This document shows positions 1 through 8,761 of a DNA stretch of 64,000 nucleotides, piece after piece. Position 1 is the stretch's first letter, and every line of letters begins with the position of its first letter. The translations under genes were made by a program, and so were the position numbers. The DNA comes from CAG-873 sp910578365 (lineage in GTDB: Bacteria > Bacteroidota > Bacteroidia > Bacteroidales > Muribaculaceae), in NCBI GenBank assembly GCA_951635545.1, contig OX620685.1, positions 2,852,001-2,916,000 on the forward strand. Reading direction: 5' to 3'. The notes under the pieces were generated by a model, which saw nothing but the letters and a program-made list of their open reading frames with translations, did no database searches and was not told the DNA's origin.

Positions 1-1
1 C

Positions 2-175
2 AGCAGCGATCACCGTGTACTCATGCCGGCCACCCTGCTTACAGGCGCCGCGGTGATGCTTCTGTGCGATATAGTTTCAAAAATTTATGTACTTCCGGTC
101 AATGCCATTACGGCGTTGCTGGGCATTCCGGTTGTGGTATGGATAGTGCTTCACAATTCGGCAAAGGCTCGCTGA
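2..175 (+). CDS. FecCD-family iron/siderophore ABC permease, C-terminal end
   Basis: Open frame running in from the left edge and ending at TGA 173-175. The about 57 visible residues are the last membrane helices of a BtuC/FecD-type permease: a segment after HRVLMPATLLTGAAVMLLCD, then a hydrophobic stretch ending in GIPVVVWIVLHNSAKAR. That order (D..R, MP..L.GA..L...D, then ..P.G..T...G.P.F...L) is the usual C-terminus of this family, which moves ferric siderophores, heme or cobalamin across the inner membrane. The next gene, a matching ATPase, overlaps it by 37 bp, which supports one transport operon. The start lies outside the window. The substrate cannot be told from this fragment. Confidence 0.8.
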   Translation, partial: SSDHRVLMPATLLTGAAVMLLCDIVSKIYVLPVNAITALLGIPVVVWIVLHNSAKAR

Positions 176-876
176 TAGAACTATGCGGCCTGTCGCTGGC
201 CTTCGGGCAGCGACAGCTACTTGCCGACGCTAACGCTTGCTTCGGAGCAGGACAACTTGTGGCCTTGCTGGGGCGCAACGGCAGTGGCAAATCCACCCTG
301 CTGCGAGCTATGGCAGGCCTTAACCGCCATTATACAGGCCGCATACTCGCTGACGGCATAAATCTGCAGCGGCTGCACGCAGCCGAACAGGCCCGTCTGA
401 TGAGTTTTGTGGGTACCGGACGCGCAAGGGTGGAGCGATTTACCTGCTATGATTTGGTAGCCCTTGGGCGTGCTCCGTACACCAACTGGATAGGCTCGCT
501 GGGCGACAGCGACAGGCGGGCCGTTGACAGCGCTCTTGATGCCGTGGGCATGCAGGACTATGCCCGGAGGCAGCTCGACAGCCTCTCAGACGGCGAGTGC
601 CAGCGTGTGATGATTGCGCGCGCCCTGGCACAGGATACCCCCATGATACTGCTCGACGAGCCTACTTCGTTTCTCGACATTCCCAACCGCTACGGCCTTG
701 TGCGTCTGTTGGCGTCGCTGGCGCACGAGCGGGGCAAGTGTGTGATTTACTCCACACATGAACTCGACATAGCCCTTGAACTCAGCGACAGCATAATGCT
801 TATCGACCCGCCATGCCTGCTGTGTGGCGCACCTGCCGATATGCGCCCTGCTATCAGCAGTGCTTTTGGTTTGTGA
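139..876 (+). CDS. Iron-siderophore/heme ABC transporter ATP-binding protein
   Basis: ATPase subunit of a FecCD/FecE-type importer, about 245 residues. From the ATG at 139: Walker A GRNGSGKST at about residues 45-53, ABC signature LSDGE at about 149-153, Walker B MILLDEPT directly after, and the H-loop in STHELD. I chose ATG 139 because the frame before it (GTG at 64) would sit deep in the permease gene and adds residues without family character; ATG 139 still overlaps the permease by 37 bp, typical of coupled transporter genes. The closest family is FecE/HmuV/BtuD. The substrate-binding protein is presumably upstream of the window. Substrate (siderophore, heme or B12) is not resolved. Confidence 0.88.
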   Translation: MDSASQFGKGSLIELCGLSLAFGQRQLLADANACFGAGQLVALLGRNGSGKSTLLRAMAGLNRHYTGRILADGINLQRLHAAEQARLMSFVGTGRARVERFTCYDLVALGRAPYTNWIGSLGDSDRRAVDSALDAVGMQDYARRQLDSLSDGECQRVMIARALAQDTPMILLDEPTSFLDIPNRYGLVRLLASLAHERGKCVIYSTHELDIALELSDSIMLIDPPCLLCGAPADMRPAISSAFGL

Positions 877-907
877 ACCTTCAGGTTTGCAGGAGCATTA
901 TAAATAA

Positions 908-1969
908 ATGACACGATTTTTACCTTTTGTTATGCTGTCGCTGGTCGCCGCAGGCGCATGCGCCGGCAACAGCAGCTATAAAAACACTACTGATATGACT
1001 ACCGATACCGTGTGCTTCGCAGGCGGATGCTTCTGGGGCACAGAACACTTTTTCAAACAGATTCACGGAGTGCTAAGCACCGAAGTAGGCTACGCCAACA
1101 GCCGGATTGCAAACCCTACCTATCAGCAGGTATGTACCGGCGAAACCGGAGCTGCCGAGGCTGTGCGGGTGGTTTATGATAAAGACAGCGTTGACCTGCC
1201 GTTTCTGATTCAGCTTTACTTTATGACCATCGACCCTACATCGCTCAACCGACAGGGCAACGACCGCGGCACACAGTACCGGACCGGCATATATTACACC
1301 AATGCCGGACAGCGCAACGCTATAATGTCGGAAATCGAAACCGAGGCGCAGCTTCATCATGGTCCGATTGTGGTGGAGGTGAAGCCGCTCGAAAATTTTT
1401 ATCCTGCCGAGGACTATCATCAGGACTATCTCGACAATAACCCCGGCGGATACTGCCATATAAACCCTCGTTTGTTCGAGATTGCCCGACGGGCGCGCCG
1501 GCCAGTCGATATTGCCGTGGACGCATCGCGCTACACCAAAGCCGACAACGACGAATTGCGCCGCCGCCTTACTCCCGAGCAGTATGCCGTAACAATGCAG
1601 AACGCAACCGAGGCACCGTATCGCAACGAATACTACATGAACCGTCGACGAGGCATTTATGTCGATATCACCACCGGTGAACCCTTGTTTCTGTCATCCG
1701 ACAAGTTTGATTCCGGCTGCGGCTGGCCCAGTTTCTCGCGGCCCGTCAATGCCGAGGTTATCCGTCAATTGCGCGACAGTTCACACGGCATGGAGCGCAT
1801 CGAAGTCAGGTCGAGGGTAGGCGATGTGCATTTAGGGCATGTGTTTCCCGACGGGCCCAAAGACCGTGGTGGCCTGCGTTACTGCATCAACAGCGCCTCG
1901 CTGAACTTCATACCGGTGGAGGATATGGAGCGCCGGGGGTACGGCGAATATATTCCGGCGGTGGAATAG
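908..1969 (+). CDS. msrAB: Exported bifunctional peptide methionine sulfoxide reductase MsrA/MsrB
   Basis: 353 residues. The N-terminus is a signal peptide (MTRFLPFVMLSLVAAGACAG), with a possible lipid-anchored Cys at residue 18, so it should act in the envelope. The MsrA domain begins at the catalytic Cys motif GGCFWGTEHFF (about residues 39-49) and reduces the S-form of methionine sulfoxide. The MsrB domain follows from about residue 205, with SGCGWPSF, HLGHVFPDGP and the catalytic RYCINSASLNF near the end; it reduces the R-form. The MsrB part lacks both CxxC zinc pairs found in many MsrB proteins, so it looks like the zinc-free type. Fused MsrAB is common in Bacteroidota. It is a separate unit 31 bp after the ABC gene. 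Confidence 0.93.
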   Translation: MTRFLPFVMLSLVAAGACAGNSSYKNTTDMTTDTVCFAGGCFWGTEHFFKQIHGVLSTEVGYANSRIANPTYQQVCTGETGAAEAVRVVYDKDSVDLPFLIQLYFMTIDPTSLNRQGNDRGTQYRTGIYYTNAGQRNAIMSEIETEAQLHHGPIVVEVKPLENFYPAEDYHQDYLDNNPGGYCHINPRLFEIARRARRPVDIAVDASRYTKADNDELRRRLTPEQYAVTMQNATEAPYRNEYYMNRRRGIYVDITTGEPLFLSSDKFDSGCGWPSFSRPVNAEVIRQLRDSSHGMERIEVRSRVGDVHLGHVFPDGPKDRGGLRYCINSASLNFIPVEDMERRGYGEYIPAVE

Positions 1970-1987
1970 AGTGGGGAGGGAATAGCA

Positions 1988-2401
1988 ATGGATGTGACAA
2001 TACGACAGATACACCTGCTGCCCACACTTATTCACTGGCGCAAGGAGATATTGGAAAATGTATCGGGTGCTACACCGTCAAAGCGCATGCTGGCCGACAC
2101 ACGCCTGTATTATCAGAAGCATATAGCCGATGGCTCGCATATTGCTGTTATGGCTGAGGCCGATGGCATAGGAGTGGGCTTCGGCGCTATAAGTGTTGTT
2201 GAAGAGTTGCCGTCGCCCGACAATCCGTCGGGCCTTTGTGCCCGCCTGACTGATGTTTATGTGCAGAAAGAATATCGCTCCAAAGGCATCGGGCAGATGA
2301 TTGTGAGGTGGCTTGTGGACAAGGCGGCGGAATCGGGCTGCGGTGCGATATGGCTCGAAGCTGACGGTGCGCTTTCGTTATATCGGCGTACGAAATTATG
2401 A
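1988..2401 (+). CDS. GNAT N-acetyltransferase, probably frameshifted at its 3' end
   Basis: 137-residue GNAT-fold protein. The acetyl-CoA-binding region is clear: ARLTDVYVQKEYRSKGIGQM (motif A, R/QxxGxG/A as RSKGIG) followed by VRWLVDKAAESGCGAIWLEA. The substrate is unknown. The family normally ends with LYxxxGF and a last strand. Here the annotated frame stops right after LYRRTKL, while the +1 frame at the same place reads IGVRNYETDLVV, which is what the missing strand should look like. So a one-base indel (real or a sequencing error) near 2385-2392 is likely. It starts 18 bp after msrAB and is followed by a strong terminator hairpin. Confidence 0.75.
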   Translation: MDVTIRQIHLLPTLIHWRKEILENVSGATPSKRMLADTRLYYQKHIADGSHIAVMAEADGIGVGFGAISVVEELPSPDNPSGLCARLTDVYVQKEYRSKGIGQMIVRWLVDKAAESGCGAIWLEADGALSLYRRTKL

Positions 2402-2417
2402 AACAGACCTTGTAGTA

Positions 2418-2460
2418 ACAGAAACAGCCCTTCCGCACCATGCGGAAGGGCTGTTTCTGT
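2418..2460. terminator. Bidirectional terminator hairpin between convergent genes
   Basis: Two perfectly complementary 20-nt arms (2418-2437 and 2441-2460) around a 3-nt loop, lying between the GNAT gene (+) and the M16 protease gene (-). The perfect long stem between two converging 3' ends supports a shared terminator; the A/T residues flanking the GC core serve both directions. Confidence 0.85.
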
Positions 2461-2477
2461 ATTGTAGGGGGGGATGC

Positions 2478-5303
2478 TTATTCGGCAGCGTCGAGTGTAA
2501 CTACGTAGTAGTTGTTCTGGTTGAGCAGTTGCTTCATAAACTTCTTGATGTCGTCGGTGGTAACAGAGTTGATGGTTTCAACAGAATTGTTGAACACATC
2601 CACACCGTTGAGCTTGGTTGCCGAGATTGTACCGGCCCAGCTGCTGTTCTCCTCCGCATTGTGCTTGGCTTCCTTTACCATGAATTCTTTTACCGGAGCG
2701 AGTTCGCTTTCATCGCAGTTCTCGGCAAGGTTATAGATGATGTCGTGGATAACAGCCAGAGTTTCGTCGCGAAGTTCAGGCTTCATGGGGAATGCGGTCT
2801 GCAGCATCACGTTGTTGAGGCCCTGACGGCTCATGGAGCCGCTCATGCCGATAGAGTAAACTGCACCCATTTCCTCGCGTACCTTGCTGAGAAGGCGCTG
2901 GCTGAGAATCTGACCTGCCATCGAAGCCATGGTGCGGTTCTTGGCCGAGTAGGGCAGATTACCCTGGATGCCCAGGAATACCCATGTCTGCGGAGTCTGC
3001 ATCTTGGTGGTGTACTTGTCAGTGGCGCTGCCTGTAGCAGGTTCGAGAGCCTGCTGATATGTAACCTTATTGGTTGCTTTCTTGGCGTTGGCGGGCAGTG
3101 TGGCGATGTACTGTTCAACCAGCGGGCGGAAAGTATCCATATCTATGTTGCCCACAAATACAAAGGTGTAGTCGGCGGCGTTTGCAAGCATTTCTTTTGC
3201 GATTTTCTCGGTCTGTTCGCACGAAGCCTGCTTGATATCCTCAATGGTAGGAGCCTGTTTCTTGGGCGATGCAAAGAGCGACTTCATCAGGTCGCGCTGG
3301 AAAGCATATTCCGGAGTGTTCACCTGGTTGGCCATAGAAGCTTCAACCATGTTCTGGAGTGCGCTGAATTCGTCGGGATATATTTTGTAGCCTACAAAGT
3401 CGGCGTAGAGCAGTTCCATCAGTACGGGCAGGTCCTTTACGGTGGTGCTGCCGCTGATTGAACGGCTATAGCTGCTGAACCCGAGTCTTACAGAGGCTTG
3501 CTTGCCCTGGAGGTACTTATCGAGGTCGGCGTTGGTGTAGTTGAAGGCACCGTTCATGCTTGCTCCGTAGTCGAAGAACTTCATGGTGGCAGCCAGGTCG
3601 TCGCTTACATTGGAGGTACCGCCAATTGCGATGGCTTCCATTACAATATTGTTTTCTTTGAATGTGGTGGGCTTCACGATTACTTTCACACCATTGCTGA
3701 GGGTGAGTTCGATAGCATCCCACTGGGCCAGTTTCTGCTCCTTGACAATCTTGCCGGGTGCGGGCAGTTGCGGAATGAGGGGTTCGGTCTTGGTGTTGTC
3801 GGTGAATGCCTCGATTTCTTCGGCGTCAACCTTGGCGGTGATTTCGGCGAGTTGCTGTTCGGTAGGATTTACATATCCTTCGCCTTCGGGCATCATAACC
3901 ATGAGTACGCGGTTGTCTTTCGACATGAGCTCGGGCAGAAGCTGCTGGTTGATTACAGCCAGAGGTATCATCTGCGAGAGTTGCTGATAAATCTGGTAGT
4001 CGGTTTCGATGCCGGGTATGGGGTTGCCGTCGAGGAAGTTGTCAACATATTCCTGTACGTACGAAGCGGTGTTGGTGTTTTTCCGTTCGTTGTAGAGCTT
4101 TTCGATGCGCGACATAAATTCAGCCTTGGCGCGGTCGAACTCGTTCTGGGTGAAACCGCCGCGGATAGCGCGCAGTACTTCGCGGTAGATGGCTTCGTAA
4201 GCGCCGGTGATGTTCGGACCCTTGGCCACACCCTGTATAGAGAAGGCGTCTTTGGTCTTCGACAGGAAGAACTCGCCGTATGAGGCCGATGCCTGAGCGA
4301 AGGGGCAGTCGGGGTTGCGCGACAGGTCGCTGAAGCGTTCGTTGAGCATGCCGGCTACCAGAGCCATCATGTACTGCATCTGGTAGAATACCGGAGTGTT
4401 CTTCATTTCATCGGGCAGGGGATCGCTTTTGGCAAAGAGCATGAAAACAGCCACAGGCATTTCGGGGTCGGAACCAATGGCATAGATAGTGCCGGGGGTG
4501 TCCTCAACCTGCACGTAGATACGCTCGGCGGCGTTCTCGGGCATTTTGATGGGGGTGAAGATTTCTTTGATTTTGGCCTCGATGTAGTCGGGGTCGATGT
4601 CGCCGACCACAATGATACCCTGCTGGTCGGGACGATACCATTTGTGGTAGTAGTCCTTCAGAACCTGGTAGGGGAAGTTGTCAACCACATCCATAGTGCC
4701 GATAGGCAGACGGTAGCCGTATTTGCTGTTGGGGTAAGCTGTGGGCAGGAGCTTTTCCATGATACGCATGTTGCCCTTCATGGCCTGGCGCCATTCTTCG
4801 TGGATTACAGCGCGTTCGGCATCAATCTCGGCGTTGTCCAGTGTGAGGTCACAAGCCCAGTCGTGGAGTATGAGCAGGCATGAGTCCTGTACGTTTTTGT
4901 CGGCCACGGGCACGTTCGAGATGTTGTACACGGTTTCGTCCACGCCGGTGTATGCATTGAGGTTCTGACCGAACTTCACGCCTTTGGTTTCAAGCCATTT
5001 GATGATGCCCTTTTCAGGGAAATTGGTTGTGCCGTTGAAGCACATGTGCTCAAGAAAGTGAGCCAGACCGCGCTGGTTGTCATCCTCGAGAATAGAGCCT
5101 ACTTTCTGGGCGATGTAGAAATCGGCCTGGCCCTTTGGGGTTTCGTTGTGGCGGATGTAATAGGTAAGGCCGTTAGGCAGCTTGCCTACACGCACTGCTG
5201 AGTCGACGGGCAGCTGGGGTATCTGCTGGGCGAAGAGGCTTGCGAATCCTCCCATGCTCAGTGCCATGACCACTGCCAGCGCACGTGTGAACAGTTTTTT
5301 CAT
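2478..5303 (-). CDS. Exported M16-family zinc metalloprotease, two-halved (pitrilysin-like)
   Basis: 941 residues. A signal peptide is visible (MKKLFTRALAVVMALSMGGF up to SLFAQQ), so it acts in the periplasm or is surface-linked. The inverted zinc motif HFLEH of M16 peptidases is in GLAHFLEHMCFNGT (about residue 80), with the distal Glu region downstream (ERAVIHEEWRQ). The length fits the double-domain form (M16 plus inactive M16_C repeats) common in Bacteroidota, where the second half lacks the zinc site. Substrates are usually peptides; none can be assigned. It is transcribed alone, and shares its terminator with the GNAT gene. A TAnnTTTG-like box (TAGTTTTG on the minus strand) lies at 5429-5436, a possible promoter with a long leader. 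Confidence 0.92.
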   Translation of the reverse strand: MKKLFTRALAVVMALSMGGFASLFAQQIPQLPVDSAVRVGKLPNGLTYYIRHNETPKGQADFYIAQKVGSILEDDNQRGLAHFLEHMCFNGTTNFPEKGIIKWLETKGVKFGQNLNAYTGVDETVYNISNVPVADKNVQDSCLLILHDWACDLTLDNAEIDAERAVIHEEWRQAMKGNMRIMEKLLPTAYPNSKYGYRLPIGTMDVVDNFPYQVLKDYYHKWYRPDQQGIIVVGDIDPDYIEAKIKEIFTPIKMPENAAERIYVQVEDTPGTIYAIGSDPEMPVAVFMLFAKSDPLPDEMKNTPVFYQMQYMMALVAGMLNERFSDLSRNPDCPFAQASASYGEFFLSKTKDAFSIQGVAKGPNITGAYEAIYREVLRAIRGGFTQNEFDRAKAEFMSRIEKLYNERKNTNTASYVQEYVDNFLDGNPIPGIETDYQIYQQLSQMIPLAVINQQLLPELMSKDNRVLMVMMPEGEGYVNPTEQQLAEITAKVDAEEIEAFTDNTKTEPLIPQLPAPGKIVKEQKLAQWDAIELTLSNGVKVIVKPTTFKENNIVMEAIAIGGTSNVSDDLAATMKFFDYGASMNGAFNYTNADLDKYLQGKQASVRLGFSSYSRSISGSTTVKDLPVLMELLYADFVGYKIYPDEFSALQNMVEASMANQVNTPEYAFQRDLMKSLFASPKKQAPTIEDIKQASCEQTEKIAKEMLANAADYTFVFVGNIDMDTFRPLVEQYIATLPANAKKATNKVTYQQALEPATGSATDKYTTKMQTPQTWVFLGIQGNLPYSAKNRTMASMAGQILSQRLLSKVREEMGAVYSIGMSGSMSRQGLNNVMLQTAFPMKPELRDETLAVIHDIIYNLAENCDESELAPVKEFMVKEAKHNAEENSSWAGTISATKLNGVDVFNNSVETINSVTTDDIKKFMKQLLNQNNYYVVTLDAAE

Positions 5304-5495
5304 TGTTTGTGGATTGGTTAATATTATGATATTGTTTGTTTTCCCAGTACATATTTGACGGTATCGGCGTGTGAATGTTACATCCGTTGCCGTTAAAAAA
5401 TATTAATATTTCTGTAGCCTGCACACCGCAAAACTATTTCAGAATGGACAAAATTAAGAAAAAATTGGCACACGACCCAAGCCTTCGACAATTAA

Positions 5496-5527
5496 TTTGT
5501 GTGTATCGGCCATTTTTATTAAATTTG
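5496..5527 (+). promoter_or_regulatory. Bacteroidota-type promoter of the nucleotidyltransferase gene
   Basis: TTTG at 5496-5499, 20-nt spacer, TAAATTTG at 5520-5527: both boxes match the Bacteroides primary-sigma consensus with ideal spacing. The gene starts 67 bp further on. The rest of the 291-bp gap (5304-5594) shows nothing else I can name. Confidence 0.75.
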
Positions 5528-5594
5528 CACAACAAAAACACGGGCTGTCAAGGCGGTCCGCAGGCTAACTAATACTCTAACTGATTATATTTAC

Positions 5595-6500
5595 ATGAAA
5601 CCTACCTTATTTGTACTTGCAGCCGGTATGGGCAGCCGCTACGGCGGTCTGAAACAGCTTGACGGCGTAGGCCCCCAGGGCCAGACCATCATGGACTACT
5701 CGATATTTGATGCAATCCGCGCCGGATTCGGCAAAGTTGTGTTCGTGATTCGCAAGGACATCGAAAAAGACTTCCGTGAGAAAATTCTTTCGAAATATCA
5801 GGGCAAGATTCCTGTGGAAGTAGTGTTCCAGAGCCTCGACGCTCTGCCCGAAGGGTTCACCGTTCCTGCCGACCGTACCAAACCCTGGGGTACCAACCAT
5901 GCCGTGCTCATGGGTGAAAGCGCTATCCACGAGCCATTTGCCGTAATCAACGCCGACGACTTCTACGGCCGCGACGCATTTGCCGTAATGGGCAAGTATC
6001 TGTCGGACGAAAATCTCAAGCCCGGCAAATATGCAATGGTAGGTTTCCGTGTGAGCAACACTATGTCGGAAAACGGTTCGGTATCGCGCGGAGTATGCGG
6101 CGTTGACGCCGACGGCAATCTCACCGACGTGGTTGAGCGCACCGCAATCAGCTACGACCCCGACCACAACATTGTGTTCACCGACGAAAACGGCCAACAG
6201 CAGACTCTCGCCCCCGGCACTCCGGTATCGATGAACTTCTGGGGCTTCACTCCCGACTACTTCAGCTACAGCGGCCGCGAGTTTGTGAAGTTCCTCAACG
6301 AAAAAATCAATGTACCCAAGAGCGAGTTCTATATTCCTACCGCCATCGACACGCTGATTCACAACGGCGAGGCATCTGTAAAGGTGCTTGACACCGACTC
6401 GCGCTGGTTCGGCGTTACATATCCCGAGGACCGTCCCGGTGTAGTGGCAAACCTCGCCGCTCTCCATGCCGCAGGTGAATACCCCGACAAAATGTTCTAA
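5595..6500 (+). CDS. Sugar-phosphate nucleotidyltransferase family protein
   Basis: 301 residues. The N-terminus FVLAAGMGSRYGGLKQLDGV is the nucleotide-binding signature (G-x-G-x-R...K) of the NTP_transferase family, which makes NDP-sugars from a sugar-1-phosphate and NTP. Further family features are NHAVLMG (about residue 104) and INADDFYG (about 119), the latter holding the metal-binding Asp. It is cytoplasmic. In Bacteroidota such stand-alone proteins often pair with sugar kinases; no kinase is adjacent here, so the sugar is not known. It has a good promoter upstream and is followed 20 bp later by tgt, so the two are probably co-transcribed. Confidence 0.85.
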   Translation: MKPTLFVLAAGMGSRYGGLKQLDGVGPQGQTIMDYSIFDAIRAGFGKVVFVIRKDIEKDFREKILSKYQGKIPVEVVFQSLDALPEGFTVPADRTKPWGTNHAVLMGESAIHEPFAVINADDFYGRDAFAVMGKYLSDENLKPGKYAMVGFRVSNTMSENGSVSRGVCGVDADGNLTDVVERTAISYDPDHNIVFTDENGQQQTLAPGTPVSMNFWGFTPDYFSYSGREFVKFLNEKINVPKSEFYIPTAIDTLIHNGEASVKVLDTDSRWFGVTYPEDRPGVVANLAALHAAGEYPDKMF

Positions 6501-6520
6501 GATAACCATAAAACCTCTTA

Positions 6521-7654
6521 ATGGAATTCAAAGTTGAAGCCAACGCCGGCACGGGCAGCGCTGCCCGTGCCGGTATTATCACTACCGACCACGGTAAGAT
6601 TCAGACTCCGATATTCATGCCCGTAGGCACCCTGGGCAGTGTCAAGGGTGTGCATACCCGCGAACTGCGCGACGACATAGGCGCACAAATCATATTGGGC
6701 AATACATATCACCTGTATCTGCGTCCGGGCACTGAAATACTGCGCAAGGCCGGCGGCCTGCATAAATTCAACGGCTGGGACCGGCCGATTCTTACCGACA
6801 GCGGCGGCTTCCAGGTGTTCTCGCTCAGCGCCAACCGCAAGCTTACCGAGGAGGGGGCGCACTTCCGCAGTCATATCGACGGCTCGCGCCACTTGTTCAC
6901 TCCCGAAAATGTTGTGGACATAGAGCGCATTATCGGCGCCGACATTATGATGGCCCTCGACGAGTGCCCGCCCGGAACTTCCGACTTCAACTATGCCCGC
7001 AAAAGTCTTGACCTTACACGCCGCTGGCTCGACCGCGGCTGGAAACGCTACAGCGAAACCGAAGGGCTCTACGGCTATCGCCAGGCATATTTCCCCATAG
7101 TCCAGGGCTGTACATACCCCGAACTGCGCCGTGAGGCCGCCCGCCATGTAGCATCGCTCGGCGCCGACGGCAACGCCATCGGCGGTTTGGCAGTGGGTGA
7201 GCCCGCCGAAGTAATGTACGACATGATTGAGGTGGTGAACGACATACTGCCCGCCGACAAGCCACGTTACCTCATGGGCGTGGGCACCCCTGTAAACATA
7301 CTCGAAGGCATAGACCGCGGTGTGGACATGTTCGACTGCGTGATGCCTACCCGCAACGGCCGCAACGGCATGCTCTTCACACCCGAAGGCACCATGAACC
7401 TGCGTAACCTCAAGTGGGCCGACGACTTCTCTCCCATCTGGGCCGACAGCGACTGCTGGGTCGACCGGGTGTACTCCAGAGCATATCTGCGCCACCTGTT
7501 CATATCGCAGGAGCTGCTGGCCATGCAGATTGCCTCGATACACAACCTGCACTTCTACCTCTGGCTGGTTGGCGAGGCCCGCAACCATATCTTCGCCGGT
7601 GACTTTAAGCCGTGGAAGGAAGAAATGGTACAGAAACTCGGCCGCAGACTATAA
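6521..7654 (+). CDS. tgt: tRNA-guanine(34) transglycosylase (queuosine pathway)
   Basis: 377 residues, full length. Tgt swaps guanine 34 of GUN-anticodon tRNAs for preQ1. Seen: LTDSGGFQVFSL with the general-acid/base Asp (about residue 90), the substrate-pocket GGLAVGEP (about 225), and DMFDCVMPTRNGRNG with the nucleophilic Asp and the tRNA-binding TRNGR (about 270). At the C-terminus the usual three-Cys zinc cluster (CxCxxC in E. coli) is here DSDCWVDR, keeping only one Cys, although the His in SIHNL remains. This suggests reduced or lost zinc binding, perhaps common to the phylum. It sits between the nucleotidyltransferase and an LptG-type gene. Confidence 0.95.
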   Translation: MEFKVEANAGTGSAARAGIITTDHGKIQTPIFMPVGTLGSVKGVHTRELRDDIGAQIILGNTYHLYLRPGTEILRKAGGLHKFNGWDRPILTDSGGFQVFSLSANRKLTEEGAHFRSHIDGSRHLFTPENVVDIERIIGADIMMALDECPPGTSDFNYARKSLDLTRRWLDRGWKRYSETEGLYGYRQAYFPIVQGCTYPELRREAARHVASLGADGNAIGGLAVGEPAEVMYDMIEVVNDILPADKPRYLMGVGTPVNILEGIDRGVDMFDCVMPTRNGRNGMLFTPEGTMNLRNLKWADDFSPIWADSDCWVDRVYSRAYLRHLFISQELLAMQIASIHNLHFYLWLVGEARNHIFAGDFKPWKEEMVQKLGRRL

Positions 7655-7684
7655 TCAGTCATTTAACATTGTAACATTGTTGAA

Positions 7685-8761
7685 GTGCTAAAGATACTCG
7701 ACAGATATATAATCCGCAAGTTCCTCGGAACTTACGTTTTTGCGATAGCCATGCTGCTGGCCATCGTGGTGATGTTCGACGTTAACGAGAAACTCGACTC
7801 GTTTCTGAAAGCACCGCTCAAGGCCACGATAGTCGACTACTTTGTAAACTTTCTGCCTTATTTCGCCAACCAGTTCTCACCGTTGTTTACCTTTATAGCG
7901 GTGATATTCTTTACATCGAAGCTGGCAGGCAACAGCGAGATTATCGCCATGCTGTCGACAGGCATGAGTTTCCGCCGCTTTGCCAGACCTTACATGATAG
8001 CAGCCACGGTTATTGCTGTGGCTACATATCTGTTGTCGGCCTACGTTATTCCGCCGGCCAATGTAAAGCGAATCGACTATACCAACACCTATGTGAAGAA
8101 CAAGCGCATAGATTACGGCACCAATATAATGCTGATGGTGGCACCGGGCGAAATTGCGTACATGGCCCGCTACGACAATATTACAAAGACCGGTGCCAAA
8201 TTCCAGCTTGAGTCGTTCGACAGCCTCAAACGTCTGACATCGCGCCTTACCGCACAGACAATCAAGTGGGACACCCTGTACCAGTGGAAGGTCTACGACT
8301 ATGTGGTGCGCGACTTCGGTGAGCGGCGCGAAACCATACGCAAGGGATTTGAACTCGACACCATCATACCCTTTGAGCCGCGCGACTTTCTCATAGCCGC
8401 CAACGACCACGAAAAACTCACCACTCCCGACCTGAAGGAATACATCGAGCGCCAGCGCAGCCGAGGCGTAGGCAACATAAAGACATTCGAAGTGGAGTAC
8501 CACCGCCGCTTTGCCATGACAGGAGCCGCTTTTATTCTCACCATCATAGGCATGGCGCTGTCGTCGCGCAAGGTAAAGGGCGGCCTTGGTCTGAATATAG
8601 GCATAGGCCTGGTGCTGAGCTTCAGCTATATACTGTTTATGACAGTGACACAGACCTTTGCCGTGTCCGGCCTGACATCGCCTCTGGTAGCCATGTGGAT
8701 ACCAAATGTGATTTATGCTGTAATTGCGGTGATTCTGTACTGTAGAGCCTCGAAATACTGA
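7685..8761 (+). CDS. lptG: LptF/LptG-family (YjgP/YjgQ) LPS-export permease
   Basis: 358 residues, GTG start at 7685 giving MLKILDRYIIRKFLGTYVF, the typical N-terminus of the YjgP/YjgQ family. The architecture matches: three N-terminal membrane helices (about residues 15-35, 55-80, 98-120), a periplasmic beta-jellyroll region (about 125-270) and three C-terminal helices (about 280-355). LptF and LptG form the inner-membrane part of the LPS transporter with LptB. Whether this one is F or G cannot be told reliably; Bacteroidota often have one next to tgt, as here. Its TGA overlaps the next ATG by one base. Confidence 0.85.
   Translation: MLKILDRYIIRKFLGTYVFAIAMLLAIVVMFDVNEKLDSFLKAPLKATIVDYFVNFLPYFANQFSPLFTFIAVIFFTSKLAGNSEIIAMLSTGMSFRRFARPYMIAATVIAVATYLLSAYVIPPANVKRIDYTNTYVKNKRIDYGTNIMLMVAPGEIAYMARYDNITKTGAKFQLESFDSLKRLTSRLTAQTIKWDTLYQWKVYDYVVRDFGERRETIRKGFELDTIIPFEPRDFLIAANDHEKLTTPDLKEYIERQRSRGVGNIKTFEVEYHRRFAMTGAAFILTIIGMALSSRKVKGGLGLNIGIGLVLSFSYILFMTVTQTFAVSGLTSPLVAMWIPNVIYAVIAVILYCRASKY

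Noticed and set aside
2313..3461. Long plus-strand open frame (382 codons) overlapping the M16 protease
   Set aside because: Antisense to a clear protease gene; Val/Cys-rich text typical of reverse-strand shadows. Only its first part matters, as the frameshifted end of the GNAT gene.
6518..7588. Minus-strand frame of 356 codons
   Set aside because: Completely antisense to tgt, with low-complexity Val/Ala/His-rich sequence.
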